Source: Parapedobacter defluvii | GTDB taxonomy: Bacteria > Bacteroidota > Bacteroidia > Sphingobacteriales > Sphingobacteriaceae | Direction: 5' to 3' | Assembly: GCF_014642075.1 (NCBI RefSeq) | Contig: NZ_BMIK01000011.1 | Location: 3,550 to 67,549 of the forward strand | DNA length: 64,000 nucleotides | Position numbers and translations under genes: made by a program | Shown here: in pieces, positions 1 through 8,603 of the stretch | Layout of the letters: each line of letters opens with the position of its first letter | Position numbering within the stretch: the stretch's first letter is position 1 | The notes under the pieces: model-generated | The model's input: only the letters and a program-made list of their open reading frames with translations | Database searches by the model: none | Told to the model about the DNA's origin: nothing

Positions 1-1
1 G

Positions 2-127
2 CCCCGGCAGGGGGAAGCCAGGGTCATACGGATGAATCCGCTGGGCGGGGGAAGGATACCCGGCGCTGACATACAGCCTGACAGGAGCGACATATCCGAT
101 TACGACGCACTGCTGGGAGGGGGCTGA
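2..127 (+). CDS. istA: IS21 transposase IstA, C-terminal end (partial)
   Basis: Reading frame 2 is open from the window edge to a TGA at 125-127 and ends with the residues DISDYDALLGGG, which resembles the C-terminal tail of Bacteroidota IstA transposases. IstA is the DDE transposase of IS21 elements and acts with IstB, whose gene follows 52 bases downstream. Only about 41 residues are visible and the catalytic core is outside the window, so the assignment leans on its position in front of istB. Confidence 0.6.
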   Translation, partial: PRQGEARVIRMNPLGGGRIPGADIQPDRSDISDYDALLGGG

Positions 128-179
128 ACGCCCGCCCCGACACAAACGGAAAAGGAATCAATAAATCAAGAACAATCAT

Positions 180-941
180 ATGGAATCAGTAAAACAGGAA
201 ATCAGACAGTTATGCGAACAGTTCAGGCTCGGGGGGATATACCCCGGGCTGGATACCGCCCTGCAGGATGCGGAAAAAGAAAACACCGGATATGCGGCCT
301 TTACCCTTAGACTGCTCAGGACAGAGGCGGATCACCGCTCCCGGAGAGATGAAGCAAAACGACTGAAAACAGCCGGGCTGCCAAGGGGAGCCGACCTGGA
401 CGGCTTCGATACCACCGTGGACAACGGGATGTCGGCAAAGAAAATGGGCCAGCTCCGCGAACTCAACTGGATAGACCAGATCTTCAACGTGGTGCTCATG
501 GGACCATCCGGGGTGGGAAAGACAAGGATCGCCTCAGGACTCTGCCTGGACGCCGTGAAGGCCGGTTACAGAGCCTATTTCAGGACCATGCAGGATATCG
601 TGAATACCCTGCGGACAAAGGATGCCGTGCCTTCCCAGAACACCGAATACCGCAGGCTCATGAAAGCAAACCTCATCGTTATCGACGATATCATGCTTTT
701 TCCCCTGCAGAAGGAAATCGCCGTAGCGTTCTTCAACTTCATCAACCAAATCTATGAAAATGCATCCATCGTGATCACCACAAACAAAGCACCGGCGGAA
801 TGGGCGAAAATGCTTGATGACGAAGTGATTGCAACGGCTCTACTGGACAGAATGCTATACCGGTGTGAGATAATCAGGCTATCCGGCGATAGCTACAGAA
901 TGAAAAATCGAAAATCGTTCTTTGAGAATCAAAAAGACTGA
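180..941 (+). CDS. istB: IS21 helper ATPase IstB
   Basis: This 253-residue AAA+ ATPase is the DnaC-like helper that loads the IstA transposase onto target DNA. A Walker A motif GPSGVGKT lies at residues 108-115 and a Walker B motif LIVIDD at about 165-170, followed by the ITTNK sensor-like segment typical of IstB. Length is normal for the family and the frame is intact, so this copy looks functional. The ATG at 180 follows the istA stop by 52 bases, the usual tandem arrangement. An antisense reading frame over the centre is a shadow. Confidence 0.95.
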   Translation: MESVKQEIRQLCEQFRLGGIYPGLDTALQDAEKENTGYAAFTLRLLRTEADHRSRRDEAKRLKTAGLPRGADLDGFDTTVDNGMSAKKMGQLRELNWIDQIFNVVLMGPSGVGKTRIASGLCLDAVKAGYRAYFRTMQDIVNTLRTKDAVPSQNTEYRRLMKANLIVIDDIMLFPLQKEIAVAFFNFINQIYENASIVITTNKAPAEWAKMLDDEVIATALLDRMLYRCEIIRLSGDSYRMKNRKSFFENQKD

Positions 942-960
942 TATACATTTGCACACGTTC

Positions 961-1047
961 TGCACTTATTGTTGCCATTGTTATGCACTATTTGTTGCCG
1001 AAAACTATGTATTCCTGATTGCCAAAAACGCTGCACTTTTAATTACC
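961..1047 (+). repeat. IS21 right-end transposase-binding repeats
   Basis: Three imperfect direct copies of a 16-base site are visible: TGCACTTATTGTTGCC at 961-976, TGCACTATTTGTTGCC at 984-999 and TGCACTTTTAATTACC at 1032-1047. Repeated sites inside the ends are characteristic of IS21 elements and are taken here as IstA-binding sites. The third copy is the most diverged. Confidence 0.6.
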
Positions 1048-1066
1048 GCTTACAATCAGCCTTATT

Positions 1067-2263
1067 ATGAACGTAAAATATCTAAAGCAATACCTGATAG
1101 CATATAAAGAGAAATTCGCCTATATAAATAGAGAGGAACTTTATAAATGGAGAGCAGTTAAACACTTCCACGACCATTGGGACATCAATGCGTCTGATTT
1201 CTCGGAGATGCTCTCCCGGGCGATTGAAGAAACATTCAATCTATTGAAATCCGGGCAGTACTTTCCCTTGCGTATGATAGTTGCCTTTGCTGAACGGGAG
1301 CCTGAAACTATTCGGAGGCTTTTCACTGATCTTTACGATGAACAACAGGATATGGAAAGACGCATGTACCGATTTCAGCAAGTTGCAAGGGAGCTGAATC
1401 TCAAATATTTCCCCAATCGGAGAAATACATATCAGGATTTTCGAGCAATTATTGTTTACCTCTCGCTTCGATATCCGGAGATTCACTACCTGTACAAGTA
1501 TAAGATGTACGAAAAGTTTTCTGAAAAACTTTACCTTACCAAGCCGAAAGCTGGCAGTTTTGAAACAATTATCCACTACTACAAGGTCTGCAATATCGTC
1601 AGGCATCACATTTCCGAGGACCAGCAATTACTTAAGCTTCATAAAGATCGCATTGGAAAGGATTGCTATTACGATGAAAACCTACACATCCTGACTCAGG
1701 ATTTCATCTATGCGGTTGTCAGACACCTGGACGCCATTCAAGTTACGGATACACCTTCGCATCCCTCTATCAACTACCACGCGATCGAATCTCCTCGGGT
1801 TGCGACTGATGTCAGGGAAAATCCAAATTTTGAGGGTAGATTCGTTAATTTTCTTGAGAACAGTATAGAAGCGAAACGAATCGGTGATTTAGGTGAGCTT
1901 TGGGTCTTTGAGCAGGAAAAATTGAAGTTAGAAGCCGCGGGATTAAGCAAGCTGGCCAGGAAGGTACGTATGGTTTCAAATGAAGACGGAGACGGAACGG
2001 GATACGATATTCACTCCTATGGTTTGGACGGCAAGGATATTTTTATTGAAGTAAAAACCACAAAAGGAGCTTTGGGAAATACATTCCATGTCACCAGAAA
2101 CGAACTCGAACGCAGCCGTAAAGAGGGTGATCGTTATTACCTCTATCGGGTGTATAACTTGGAAGAAAAGACTAACCGTGCGGACTGCCGAATCTTTCGT
2201 GGCGATATGAGCGATATCTGTCTAACACCTTCAACTTATCGGGTTAGGTTTAAAAACAACTAA
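1067..2263 (+). CDS. DUF3883 nuclease-like protein with MrcB-like N-terminal domain
   Basis: This 398-residue protein has two parts. The N-terminal 150 or so residues (WRAVKHFHDHWDINASDF, then a helical stretch) resemble the N-terminal domain found in McrB-like restriction proteins. The C-terminal 130 residues match DUF3883, a fold related to PD-(D/E)xK nucleases: GEL near residue 280, GYDI with Asp314, and FIEVKTT with Glu328 and Lys330, which would be the D-(x)n-ExK active site. Such proteins occur in restriction and phage-defence loci. The ATG at 1067 lies about 12 bases beyond the probable end of the IS21 element, so the native promoter may have been displaced; the N-terminal domain itself looks complete. 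DNA or RNA cleavage is inference; no substrate can be named. Confidence 0.75.
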   Translation: MNVKYLKQYLIAYKEKFAYINREELYKWRAVKHFHDHWDINASDFSEMLSRAIEETFNLLKSGQYFPLRMIVAFAEREPETIRRLFTDLYDEQQDMERRMYRFQQVARELNLKYFPNRRNTYQDFRAIIVYLSLRYPEIHYLYKYKMYEKFSEKLYLTKPKAGSFETIIHYYKVCNIVRHHISEDQQLLKLHKDRIGKDCYYDENLHILTQDFIYAVVRHLDAIQVTDTPSHPSINYHAIESPRVATDVRENPNFEGRFVNFLENSIEAKRIGDLGELWVFEQEKLKLEAAGLSKLARKVRMVSNEDGDGTGYDIHSYGLDGKDIFIEVKTTKGALGNTFHVTRNELERSRKEGDRYYLYRVYNLEEKTNRADCRIFRGDMSDICLTPSTYRVRFKNN

Positions 2264-2362
2264 GAGCAAGTTAGACGGAGATTGGAGGCTATGGCCGAGT
2301 TCTAATGACGAGGGCCGTTACAAGTAGAATGTAAAAGTGATTTCTTTTACCTTTATAACCAC

Positions 2363-5300
2363 ATGCAACTAGTAAACTTAAACACATACAGCAATGCACC
2401 GGAGCGGGCATTTGAAACACTCTGTTCCCAATTATTTGAAAATTGGGTGAAACGCCAATATGATGACATTTCATACTTCAGCGTAGTGAACGGAGCAGGT
2501 GGTGATGGGGGGGTTGAAGCATATGCACGACGCGGGAATGGACAAATTGTAGGTCTCCAAGCAAAGTGGTTTTTAAAATCGATAGGTAAGGGTCAAATTA
2601 GCCAGATTGAAAACTCCATAAAAAATGCTTTGGCAATAAGGCCCGACATACGTCATTATATTATCTGTATACCCCGCGACAACCAATCGATGCGAAGAGG
2701 CCAAAGGGGGAAGGTGCTAACTGAAACAGAAGAATCGAAGTTAAATGATTTACAAATTACAATAGAGTCCAGTTACGACGGCCTGAAGATCGAATATTGG
2801 TTTGAAACGCGCATAATTACGGAGATGGGACATCCCGCTAACGAAGGACTGATTCGATTTTGGTTTGAGAAAGAGGCAATTTCGTTTGATACATTGACGG
2901 CGCGATTCGAGGAGGCAAAGGCAGGCTGGTTATCCGATCGGTATTTTCCCGAGCTCCATAATAAGGACACAATTTCCAAAATCGTCAATGAGGTAACCAT
3001 ATCCGATCAATATTTAAAGAAAGAATTAGAATCAGTTCAAGAGGTGTTTCATAAATTGGAAACATCGGTTAATCTACTAAGCAGCTTCTTAGACGTACCT
3101 CTTGACGACGATCTGAAAGGGAAGCTGATCGCACTGGTAGATAATTTAAAGCTCACGCTTGTTCACTATCGACAACTATCACAGGAAATTGAACGCAATT
3201 GCGTCAATTCCGTGTTTGAGTACGATGAATTCAGCATATATCCAATCACGAGAAAGTTGTCGGAAGCCCGCGTTCCCAACAGATTGAGAGAGGATAAAAT
3301 CAAGTTATGCAGGCTGTTGGACGAACTACATCGAATCCATCTTCCACAGTATCTGAATAGTTTTCACGAAAGATTCCAAGCCCACAATTACATTATACTC
3401 GGTCCGGCTGGCACGGGGAAAACCCATGCGTTGGCGTTTGAAGTTGAAGAAAGATTGAGATTCCGATTGCCTTCTCTTCTGATACGCGCAAAAGATTGTA
3501 AGAATTTAAACTGGAAAATGATTCTGTCAGATTCGCTCCAAGCCTGTTCGGACTGGAGCGTGGATCAATTGTTTTCCGCATTAAGTTCGATGGCCAGGGG
3601 CGCCTCGGTATCCCGTGCGGCTGGTGAAAAGGACAAATGGCTAAATCATCAACTGAAATTTCTGATATGCGTGGATGGCATTGATGAATGTGACGACCCG
3701 GCGAAGTGGGGAGAACTGATCCATGAGACCAAAGTTTGGATCGAACGATTCCCTAATATAGCCTTCCTGTTCAGCTGCCGAAACTACCCGCCAACGAATC
3801 AAGACCCTTTTTCTTTACATCGTAACGACGAACGAATAAAAAGGCAAGATGTGTACTCAGCTGACCTGCACGTATATTACAACTACCTGGAACATTTCAA
3901 TATTAAATACGACAAAACGCCATGGATAATTTATTCATTTGAGAATGCCTTGTCTGCGAGGCTTTTTTGTGAGGAATACAAAGGGAAAGATTTAACTGAT
4001 TTGTTTCCCAACCCGGTGTTCAATACTACCTGGGTACTGCTGGGAAAGAAGATTGAGAGGATGGAACGCGAGTATTTGAATTCCGTCAAAGACAGGTTTT
4101 CAATCAACGACCATCTGGTAGGAAGCACTCTGCAATTGATCAGCCGGTATTTTACGGAAGAAAAATCGATCGATAGAACTAGACTGAGGAAACTTTTATA
4201 CAACGACCTCGAGCAGGTTTTGCCGTTAAGCGATATTGGTCATCTCCTGGATAAACTTATCGATAATGGCTTTTTATTGTCTCATTCGACCCCTTCCAAT
4301 GACGGGTTGACATATAGGCAGGAATACGAACCGGGTATCCAGTCTTTTTTCGATTACCTGCTGGCGGCCCGCTATACGGAAACCATTGTGCAAGGGAAAT
4401 TAAAGAATGTTCCTGAGCTGATTTTAGAGGAGCGCTTCGCGTATGTACGTGAATTAATCGCATTGGGTTTGCTAACGGATCACAATCAGCTCGTAGGGCA
4501 GGACGGGCTTTGGACGAATGATCTCAATGAATCGGAGTTGCTTCAGCTTCAATTCAAGGTACTATCAAAGGTTTCAAAAAAATTGTATCAGCAATTCGAA
4601 CCATTTTTACAACAGTTGTTTATAATCGACCGTGACCGATTTGTTGAATACTTTGTTCTTCCGAATGCCAACCGTGAAGATCTAAACATCGTTGAAAACA
4701 TTATTCATAAGACACTATTGGCGTTTCCAAGTCTTTACGAGCGTGACCAGTTTTGGTCAGGCCCTGATGACCATGATATTGAAGGACATTCTCATTTATC
4801 GCTTGTTTTTGAATACCGGACACTATTTATCTTATCCAAACCAAAACAGGAACCGCTATTATTCTCATGGGTATTGAGTACAACGTCCAATATAATACGA
4901 GACAAAATCAAAGCCGATTTAACTTCTTGGGCGTTAAATGAAATCGAGGGCTTCGTGGCTTTGTTAGACGTGATTTTTTTTCCGTGTCAAGACGCTCAAA
5001 TCCAGGAAGAACTAGCCGGCGTGATGTACGGGCTTGCAACGTTAATTGATGGGGAGACCGAGAACGTCGATCGGCTGGTGGTTTGGATTCAAGATAATAT
5101 TTTTCATCCTGAACAGATTGTAAAGATCAGAAATTCGGTCATAAGGCATGCTTGTCGCTGCTTTATGGAGAAAGCCTATCATCTCGGCATCTGTGAGGAA
5201 AAGGATTATAAGGATTGCGTTCCACCGTATAGCAAAGGTAATGATCTTCTTAAGTATCATCCAGACGGGTTTATCAGCCGCGATGGCATTTACCCAATAG

Positions 5301-6562
5301 AACGTGACCTTTACTGGAACAGCATTGAAGATGCTTTTAGAAATTTTGTTGAATATCAGCGTGGTGGGATACCCAATACAGAAATGAAGAATCTGTTGAT
5401 AGAACATAAGTCGACGGATTCGCCTAAGGATTTTTTTACCCGTGTCGCCCTGCAGTATATAAAAGATATCGGTTGGAATAAAGCGGACGGCTTCGCTGAT
5501 ATTGGTCATCGTCAATTTCGTACGTTCGAGCAAAAATATTTGATTTCGGCGGTTCATGAGATACAAGGGTATTTGGCAGATCGTCTTCCTTTCTATGAAG
5601 GAAGCAACAAGAGCTTTCTGGATGATTACGGTAGAATACTTCACATCAATAACCCGGCCCACAAAGAATTGGTGAAACTTGAATATTTAAGTTCTGATAA
5701 GATTGGATGGTTTGTGCCAGAAGACTTTTCTCCTGAACTAAACTATACGACTTCAACAATCAAACAAGATATCAAGCAATGGACTACGGCCAATTTTGTT
5801 TACGATTTCGAAAAGTGGCTTCATCCTAATAAGCTGAATCTCTTTCATGAGAAGGATAAGGTCATCGATGATTGGCTGACACTGGATTCCCATCTTGCTA
5901 TGCCCGAACCGAACGGAATCGGCCGTACATGGTTGAAAATTTCTTGTTTGTTGATTGATGCGGCAGACCAGCGACACCTGACATCGCTTTTAAATGAAAT
6001 CGATGGAGAAAAAATCCGGTTTGCGACAGACCATCTCAACGCTGGAATAAGAGGACATGTTTATAATTCCTTATTGGACGTTATCTGGCGTAAACAAATA
6101 GAAGAACATGATACTGAAATCATGCTTGCAGAAAAAAATGGTATCGTCATCGAAGCGTATCCTACAACAACCGAATTAGTCGAACAAACGGCAACCCAAA
6201 GCGATATACATTTTAAGTTTCCATCCAAGTTTTTGCGTGAGCTCCTAGCGATCAACCAGTCCGACAAGGTTTCCTATTTTGATAGGAATCGTCGAGTAAA
6301 AGCCATTTCCCATTCTACTTATGAAAATCCGGACCTGCAGCAGAAATTGCTAATAGCTGATAGAAACGGTATGGAGTCGGCCCTAAAAGAGCACGGTCTA
6401 GTTCCTGTTTGGGTTTGCAAGGAGTTTAGGAGTACAATGACTTCCAATTCAATAGTAGACAAAAATCAAGCGCATTGGCAGAATTGTAGAATTTGGTTTG
6501 TGTTAATGGAGCAATCTAATTGCAAGGCTTATTTGATACATAGCAATTATTATGATCTTTAG
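2363..6562 (+). CDS. STAND NTPase with N-terminal Mrr-like nuclease domain (Avs-like)
   Basis: This is a 1399-residue protein with the layout of antiviral STAND (Avs) ATPases. Residues 1-110 hold a restriction-endonuclease-like domain: GGDGGVEAY with Asp48 and Glu52, then LQAKWF with Gln66 and Lys68, the D-(x)n-QxK pattern of Mrr-type nucleases. A central NACHT/STAND module has Walker A GPAGTGKT at 347-354 and a Walker B-like DGIDE at 438-442, followed by the SCRN sensor segment. The remaining 800 or so residues have no motif I recognise and would be the target-sensing helical-repeat part. In Avs proteins, binding of a phage protein activates the nuclease to kill or arrest the cell; that role is inferred here from architecture only. 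An exact Avs type cannot be assigned. The frame is intact, and two small genes follow on the same strand. Confidence 0.8.
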   Translation: MQLVNLNTYSNAPERAFETLCSQLFENWVKRQYDDISYFSVVNGAGGDGGVEAYARRGNGQIVGLQAKWFLKSIGKGQISQIENSIKNALAIRPDIRHYIICIPRDNQSMRRGQRGKVLTETEESKLNDLQITIESSYDGLKIEYWFETRIITEMGHPANEGLIRFWFEKEAISFDTLTARFEEAKAGWLSDRYFPELHNKDTISKIVNEVTISDQYLKKELESVQEVFHKLETSVNLLSSFLDVPLDDDLKGKLIALVDNLKLTLVHYRQLSQEIERNCVNSVFEYDEFSIYPITRKLSEARVPNRLREDKIKLCRLLDELHRIHLPQYLNSFHERFQAHNYIILGPAGTGKTHALAFEVEERLRFRLPSLLIRAKDCKNLNWKMILSDSLQACSDWSVDQLFSALSSMARGASVSRAAGEKDKWLNHQLKFLICVDGIDECDDPAKWGELIHETKVWIERFPNIAFLFSCRNYPPTNQDPFSLHRNDERIKRQDVYSADLHVYYNYLEHFNIKYDKTPWIIYSFENALSARLFCEEYKGKDLTDLFPNPVFNTTWVLLGKKIERMEREYLNSVKDRFSINDHLVGSTLQLISRYFTEEKSIDRTRLRKLLYNDLEQVLPLSDIGHLLDKLIDNGFLLSHSTPSNDGLTYRQEYEPGIQSFFDYLLAARYTETIVQGKLKNVPELILEERFAYVRELIALGLLTDHNQLVGQDGLWTNDLNESELLQLQFKVLSKVSKKLYQQFEPFLQQLFIIDRDRFVEYFVLPNANREDLNIVENIIHKTLLAFPSLYERDQFWSGPDDHDIEGHSHLSLVFEYRTLFILSKPKQEPLLFSWVLSTTSNIIRDKIKADLTSWALNEIEGFVALLDVIFFPCQDAQIQEELAGVMYGLATLIDGETENVDRLVVWIQDNIFHPEQIVKIRNSVIRHACRCFMEKAYHLGICEEKDYKDCVPPYSKGNDLLKYHPDGFISRDGIYPIERDLYWNSIEDAFRNFVEYQRGGIPNTEMKNLLIEHKSTDSPKDFFTRVALQYIKDIGWNKADGFADIGHRQFRTFEQKYLISAVHEIQGYLADRLPFYEGSNKSFLDDYGRILHINNPAHKELVKLEYLSSDKIGWFVPEDFSPELNYTTSTIKQDIKQWTTANFVYDFEKWLHPNKLNLFHEKDKVIDDWLTLDSHLAMPEPNGIGRTWLKISCLLIDAADQRHLTSLLNEIDGEKIRFATDHLNAGIRGHVYNSLLDVIWRKQIEEHDTEIMLAEKNGIVIEAYPTTTELVEQTATQSDIHFKFPSKFLRELLAINQSDKVSYFDRNRRVKAISHSTYENPDLQQKLLIADRNGMESALKEHGLVPVWVCKEFRSTMTSNSIVDKNQAHWQNCRIWFVLMEQSNCKAYLIHSNYYDL

Positions 6563-6640
6563 TGCAGCTTTGTTAACAAATCTATTCACTTCAAATGATG
6601 AGCATAAACTTTGTAAACCATCACTTTTCTAGACAACCAC

Positions 6641-6919
6641 ATGGAAAAGCACCATCAAAAATATAGCCGGAATTACTTAAAAGCCGCCCATCGGAAGAGC
6701 TCATCTCATAAAGAAGAACTGTTAAGAGGAGGCCTGTGCGGTTGTTTTTACTGTAAGCAGCTATTTTCACCGGAGGAGATTACGGAATGGATAGAAGAGC
6801 CTAGTGGCGGACAAACCGCTATCTGTCCAAAATGTGGTATTGATTCCGTTTTAGGTGAGGAATTGCCCATTAAGGACAAATCGTTCCTGGATGAAATGAA
6901 CATCCTTTGGTTCGGATAA
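6641..6919 (+). CDS. Small zinc-ribbon protein
   Basis: This 92-residue protein has two CxxC knuckles, Cys35/Cys38 (CFYC) and Cys62/Cys65 (CPKC), spaced as in a treble-clef or zinc-ribbon fold. The segment CPKCGIDSV and the acidic FLDEMN C-terminus recall a widespread family of small cytoplasmic bacterial proteins of unknown function. It begins 78 bases after the STAND gene on the same strand and ends 5 bases before the next gene, so all three may be co-transcribed. It could be an accessory of the nuclease-ATPase or an independent passenger. The zinc site is inferred from the cysteine pairs. Confidence 0.7.
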   Translation: MEKHHQKYSRNYLKAAHRKSSSHKEELLRGGLCGCFYCKQLFSPEEITEWIEEPSGGQTAICPKCGIDSVLGEELPIKDKSFLDEMNILWFG

Positions 6920-6924
6920 AACAA

Positions 6925-7362
6925 ATGGAAACGGATATGACGTTAGCTGACCTGCACACCCGCTTAGAAGAAAAAGGCATTCCGGCTGATCGATATTACC
7001 TTCATGGGCTTTACGGTTCGACAGACGATAATGACAAAATCGCGCTAACCATATATGCAGGGCGATACACCGTCCAATACGAGACATACTTTAGGGAGCA
7101 TGGCGAAAAGCATTCGGTGCGTATATTTGCGACTGAAAATGAGGCCTGTGAATATGTATACGACAAGCTGATGGAGGAACAGACTTTTTTCCGTATCCGG
7201 CAAATCGAAGGTCTCTCAGGAATGACCGTTAACGAACGGCTTTGGGCGAGCGGACTAATGGACGAATTCGACGAGGCGATAAAAACGGACAAATCCATCG
7301 CAAAGAAAATATTAAGATGGTTGAAAGTGGACGAGGCCTCAATTGAAAAGATTGTAAAATAG
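6925..7362 (+). CDS. Small acidic protein, immunity-like, function unknown
   Basis: An ATG at 6925, five bases after the upstream stop, gives a 145-residue protein; this start is preferred over a TTG at 6907 that lies inside the upstream gene. The N-terminal half (LADLHTRLEEKGIPADRYYL, then short beta-rich segments) and the C-terminal helix ending near KILRWLKVDEASIEKIVK resemble families of small soluble proteins that include predicted immunity proteins of polymorphic toxin systems, but I do not recognise a specific family. It is tightly coupled to the zinc-ribbon gene. It has no signal peptide or membrane segment. Confidence 0.6.
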   Translation: METDMTLADLHTRLEEKGIPADRYYLHGLYGSTDDNDKIALTIYAGRYTVQYETYFREHGEKHSVRIFATENEACEYVYDKLMEEQTFFRIRQIEGLSGMTVNERLWASGLMDEFDEAIKTDKSIAKKILRWLKVDEASIEKIVK

Positions 7363-7714
7363 CAAATAAAGACCCCAATATTTGGATAACAAAGTCACTC
7401 ACTCCGCAGCCTCTCTCTGATAAGTTAGGTCACCGATCATGCGAGATGTTTGGTGACTGGGCGGTTTTTCATTGTTGAGTTTAATACGAAGATGAGTTAA
7501 TAGTTCAGTTTCCACAAATTTGAAAAGCCAGGCAATTATTTTTAGTGATTTTTAAAAAACTTCTTCGTTTGATTTATCAGTGGACTCCTGATTCCCATAG
7601 CCATTACCTGGAAAACAAAGAAAACCGGATAGTCTAACACAAAAGACCTGTTTTATGACGGAAACCCTCTCTGAGCCGTTGTCCACTTTAATTTGACGAC
7701 GTACGGTCCTTGAA
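7363..7714. other. Intergenic stretch, no intact gene
   Basis: About 350 AT-rich bases separate the STAND operon from the minus-strand genes. I see a weak inverted repeat (GTCACC/GGTGAC near 7430-7460) and, on the minus strand, a short peptide pattern that may be a transposase fossil (listed separately). No promoter, terminator with a T tract or RNA gene is evident. Confidence 0.4.
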
Positions 7715-7740
7715 CTACGGCAGTTGCATAAAACTTGCAC
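7552..7740 (-). pseudogene. Possible IS3-type transposase fossil
   Basis: The minus strand here reads QIKVDNGSE, which resembles the second catalytic-aspartate block (VDNGxEF) of IS3-family OrfB integrases. The flanking residues lose all similarity and the frame ends soon after. It may be a decayed fragment or a coincidence, since only about nine residues match. Confidence 0.25.
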
Positions 7741-8095
7741 CGATAACTTTCAATCCATCGTCAAAGCGTTTCCAAACTCTGAAATAACGGAATTTTCCCT
7801 CTAATGGCGCCCCCATCACTTTTCCTTTCGCGGTCATGGTCACGATTGAGAGGGCTGTGTTGCCCGTGATTTTAATCTCGTCAATTTCTGTTGACGCGTG
7901 CTCAATAACCATTGTTTTCGCTTTATGCGAGTCTAGATCCATTTCTTTGGTTAAAACCTGCCCAGTAGGAGTAACTGCGATCAGGTCATCGTGCAACAGT
8001 TTATCGAGCATGTCGACATCACTTACAAGCTGAGCCGAAAAAAGCCTGTTTTCCACTTCCATTACATCTTCTCTGCTAATTTTTGTTTCGTCCAT
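7715..8095 (-). CDS. NTF2-like (DUF4440/SnoaL-type) protein
   Basis: The minus-strand frame encodes a protein of the nuclear-transport-factor-2 fold: an N-terminal helix (EDVMEVENRLFSAQLVSDVDML), LLHDDLIAVTPTGQVLTK, and the closing beta strands with RYFRVWKRFDDGLKVIGASF. Family members are small cytosolic proteins with a conical pocket that may bind or convert small molecules, and many are fused to or neighbour stress genes. The preferred start is the ATG at 8095 (126 residues, normal length); an upstream ATG at 8158 would add a basic 21-residue extension with no domain. No partner gene is evident. Confidence 0.75.
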   Translation of the reverse strand: MDETKISREDVMEVENRLFSAQLVSDVDMLDKLLHDDLIAVTPTGQVLTKEMDLDSHKAKTMVIEHASTEIDEIKITGNTALSIVTMTAKGKVMGAPLEGKFRYFRVWKRFDDGLKVIGASFMQLP

Positions 8096-8240
8096 ATTGC
8101 AATGTTTTCCGCTTTTTGATCTTGCAAGTTTTAGGTTTCTATCGTGTCTAGTTACCACTAAGACTCAAATATACACAATAACGTGTTATATAAGAGGGCT
8201 ATAATCTTAGGATTTGTTTGCTTAAATGCTTGTTTTAAAT

Positions 8241-8531
8241 CTATTTCGCATCAAACCGATAATTCTTGCCCTTGTAATGTACATGAATATAAGAGTCAGT
8301 GAAGTAATCATATAGCCGGGTGAAGTCACACAGCCCTTTAAAAGAATAAGGCAATTGCCTTTCTTGAAAATCCAAGTCCACCAAATGATGGCATACTTCA
8401 TCCAGAACACCATCTATTTGCAGGTTCTTTTTGATGGTTGGGTGAATTTTCTCCAAATGTTTGGTATATAACTCTTGTCTCAGTACTTGCGGATTGACGA
8501 CTTCTGTTTTTCGTTTTCTTCCTTGTTTCAT
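8241..8531 (-). CDS. Small basic hypothetical protein
   Basis: This 96-residue protein is unrecognised. It starts with a basic segment (MKQGRKRKTEVV), is rich in charged and aromatic residues, and has no signal peptide or transmembrane segment. It is transcribed away from the MNT-HEPN gene, and its ATG lies only five bases after a good -7 promoter box. Its position between an NTF2-like gene and an MNT-HEPN gene does not reveal its function. Confidence 0.5.
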   Translation of the reverse strand: MKQGRKRKTEVVNPQVLRQELYTKHLEKIHPTIKKNLQIDGVLDEVCHHLVDLDFQERQLPYSFKGLCDFTRLYDYFTDSYIHVHYKGKNYRFDAK

Positions 8532-8536
8532 GGATG

Positions 8537-8544
8537 CAAATTTA
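8537..8544 (-). promoter_or_regulatory. Bacteroidota -7 box TAAATTTG
   Basis: On the minus strand TAAATTTG matches the TAnnTTTG consensus exactly and ends five bases before the ATG at 8531. The transcript would therefore be leaderless or nearly so. No clear -33 TTTG is present, so confidence is limited. Confidence 0.35.
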
Positions 8545-8603
8545 CTATAAATATTAGTATTGTTGTTTCGGCTTATGCGAAAATTTTTTCTAACTTTACT
8601 GGC

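Larger units (their letters stand above)
1..1055 (+). mobile_element. IS21-family insertion sequence, right-hand part
   Basis: The window opens inside an IS21-type element: the last codons of istA, then istB on the same strand, then short repeated sites typical of the multiple transposase-binding repeats at IS21 ends. The left end lies outside the window. The exact right end is not certain; a terminal CA dinucleotide at about 1054-1055, just after the last repeat, is the best guess. The next gene begins about 12 bases further on, so the element sits directly against the defence-like genes. Confidence 0.8.

Noticed and set aside
5042-5662. 206-residue minus-strand frame inside the STAND gene
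   Set aside because: Antisense shadow; the STAND frame is continuous and well supported.
8475-8603. Upstream extension of the MNT-HEPN protein
   Set aside because: The extra residues overlap the divergent small gene and its promoter, have no domain similarity, and the ATG at 8604 sits directly before the conserved fold.
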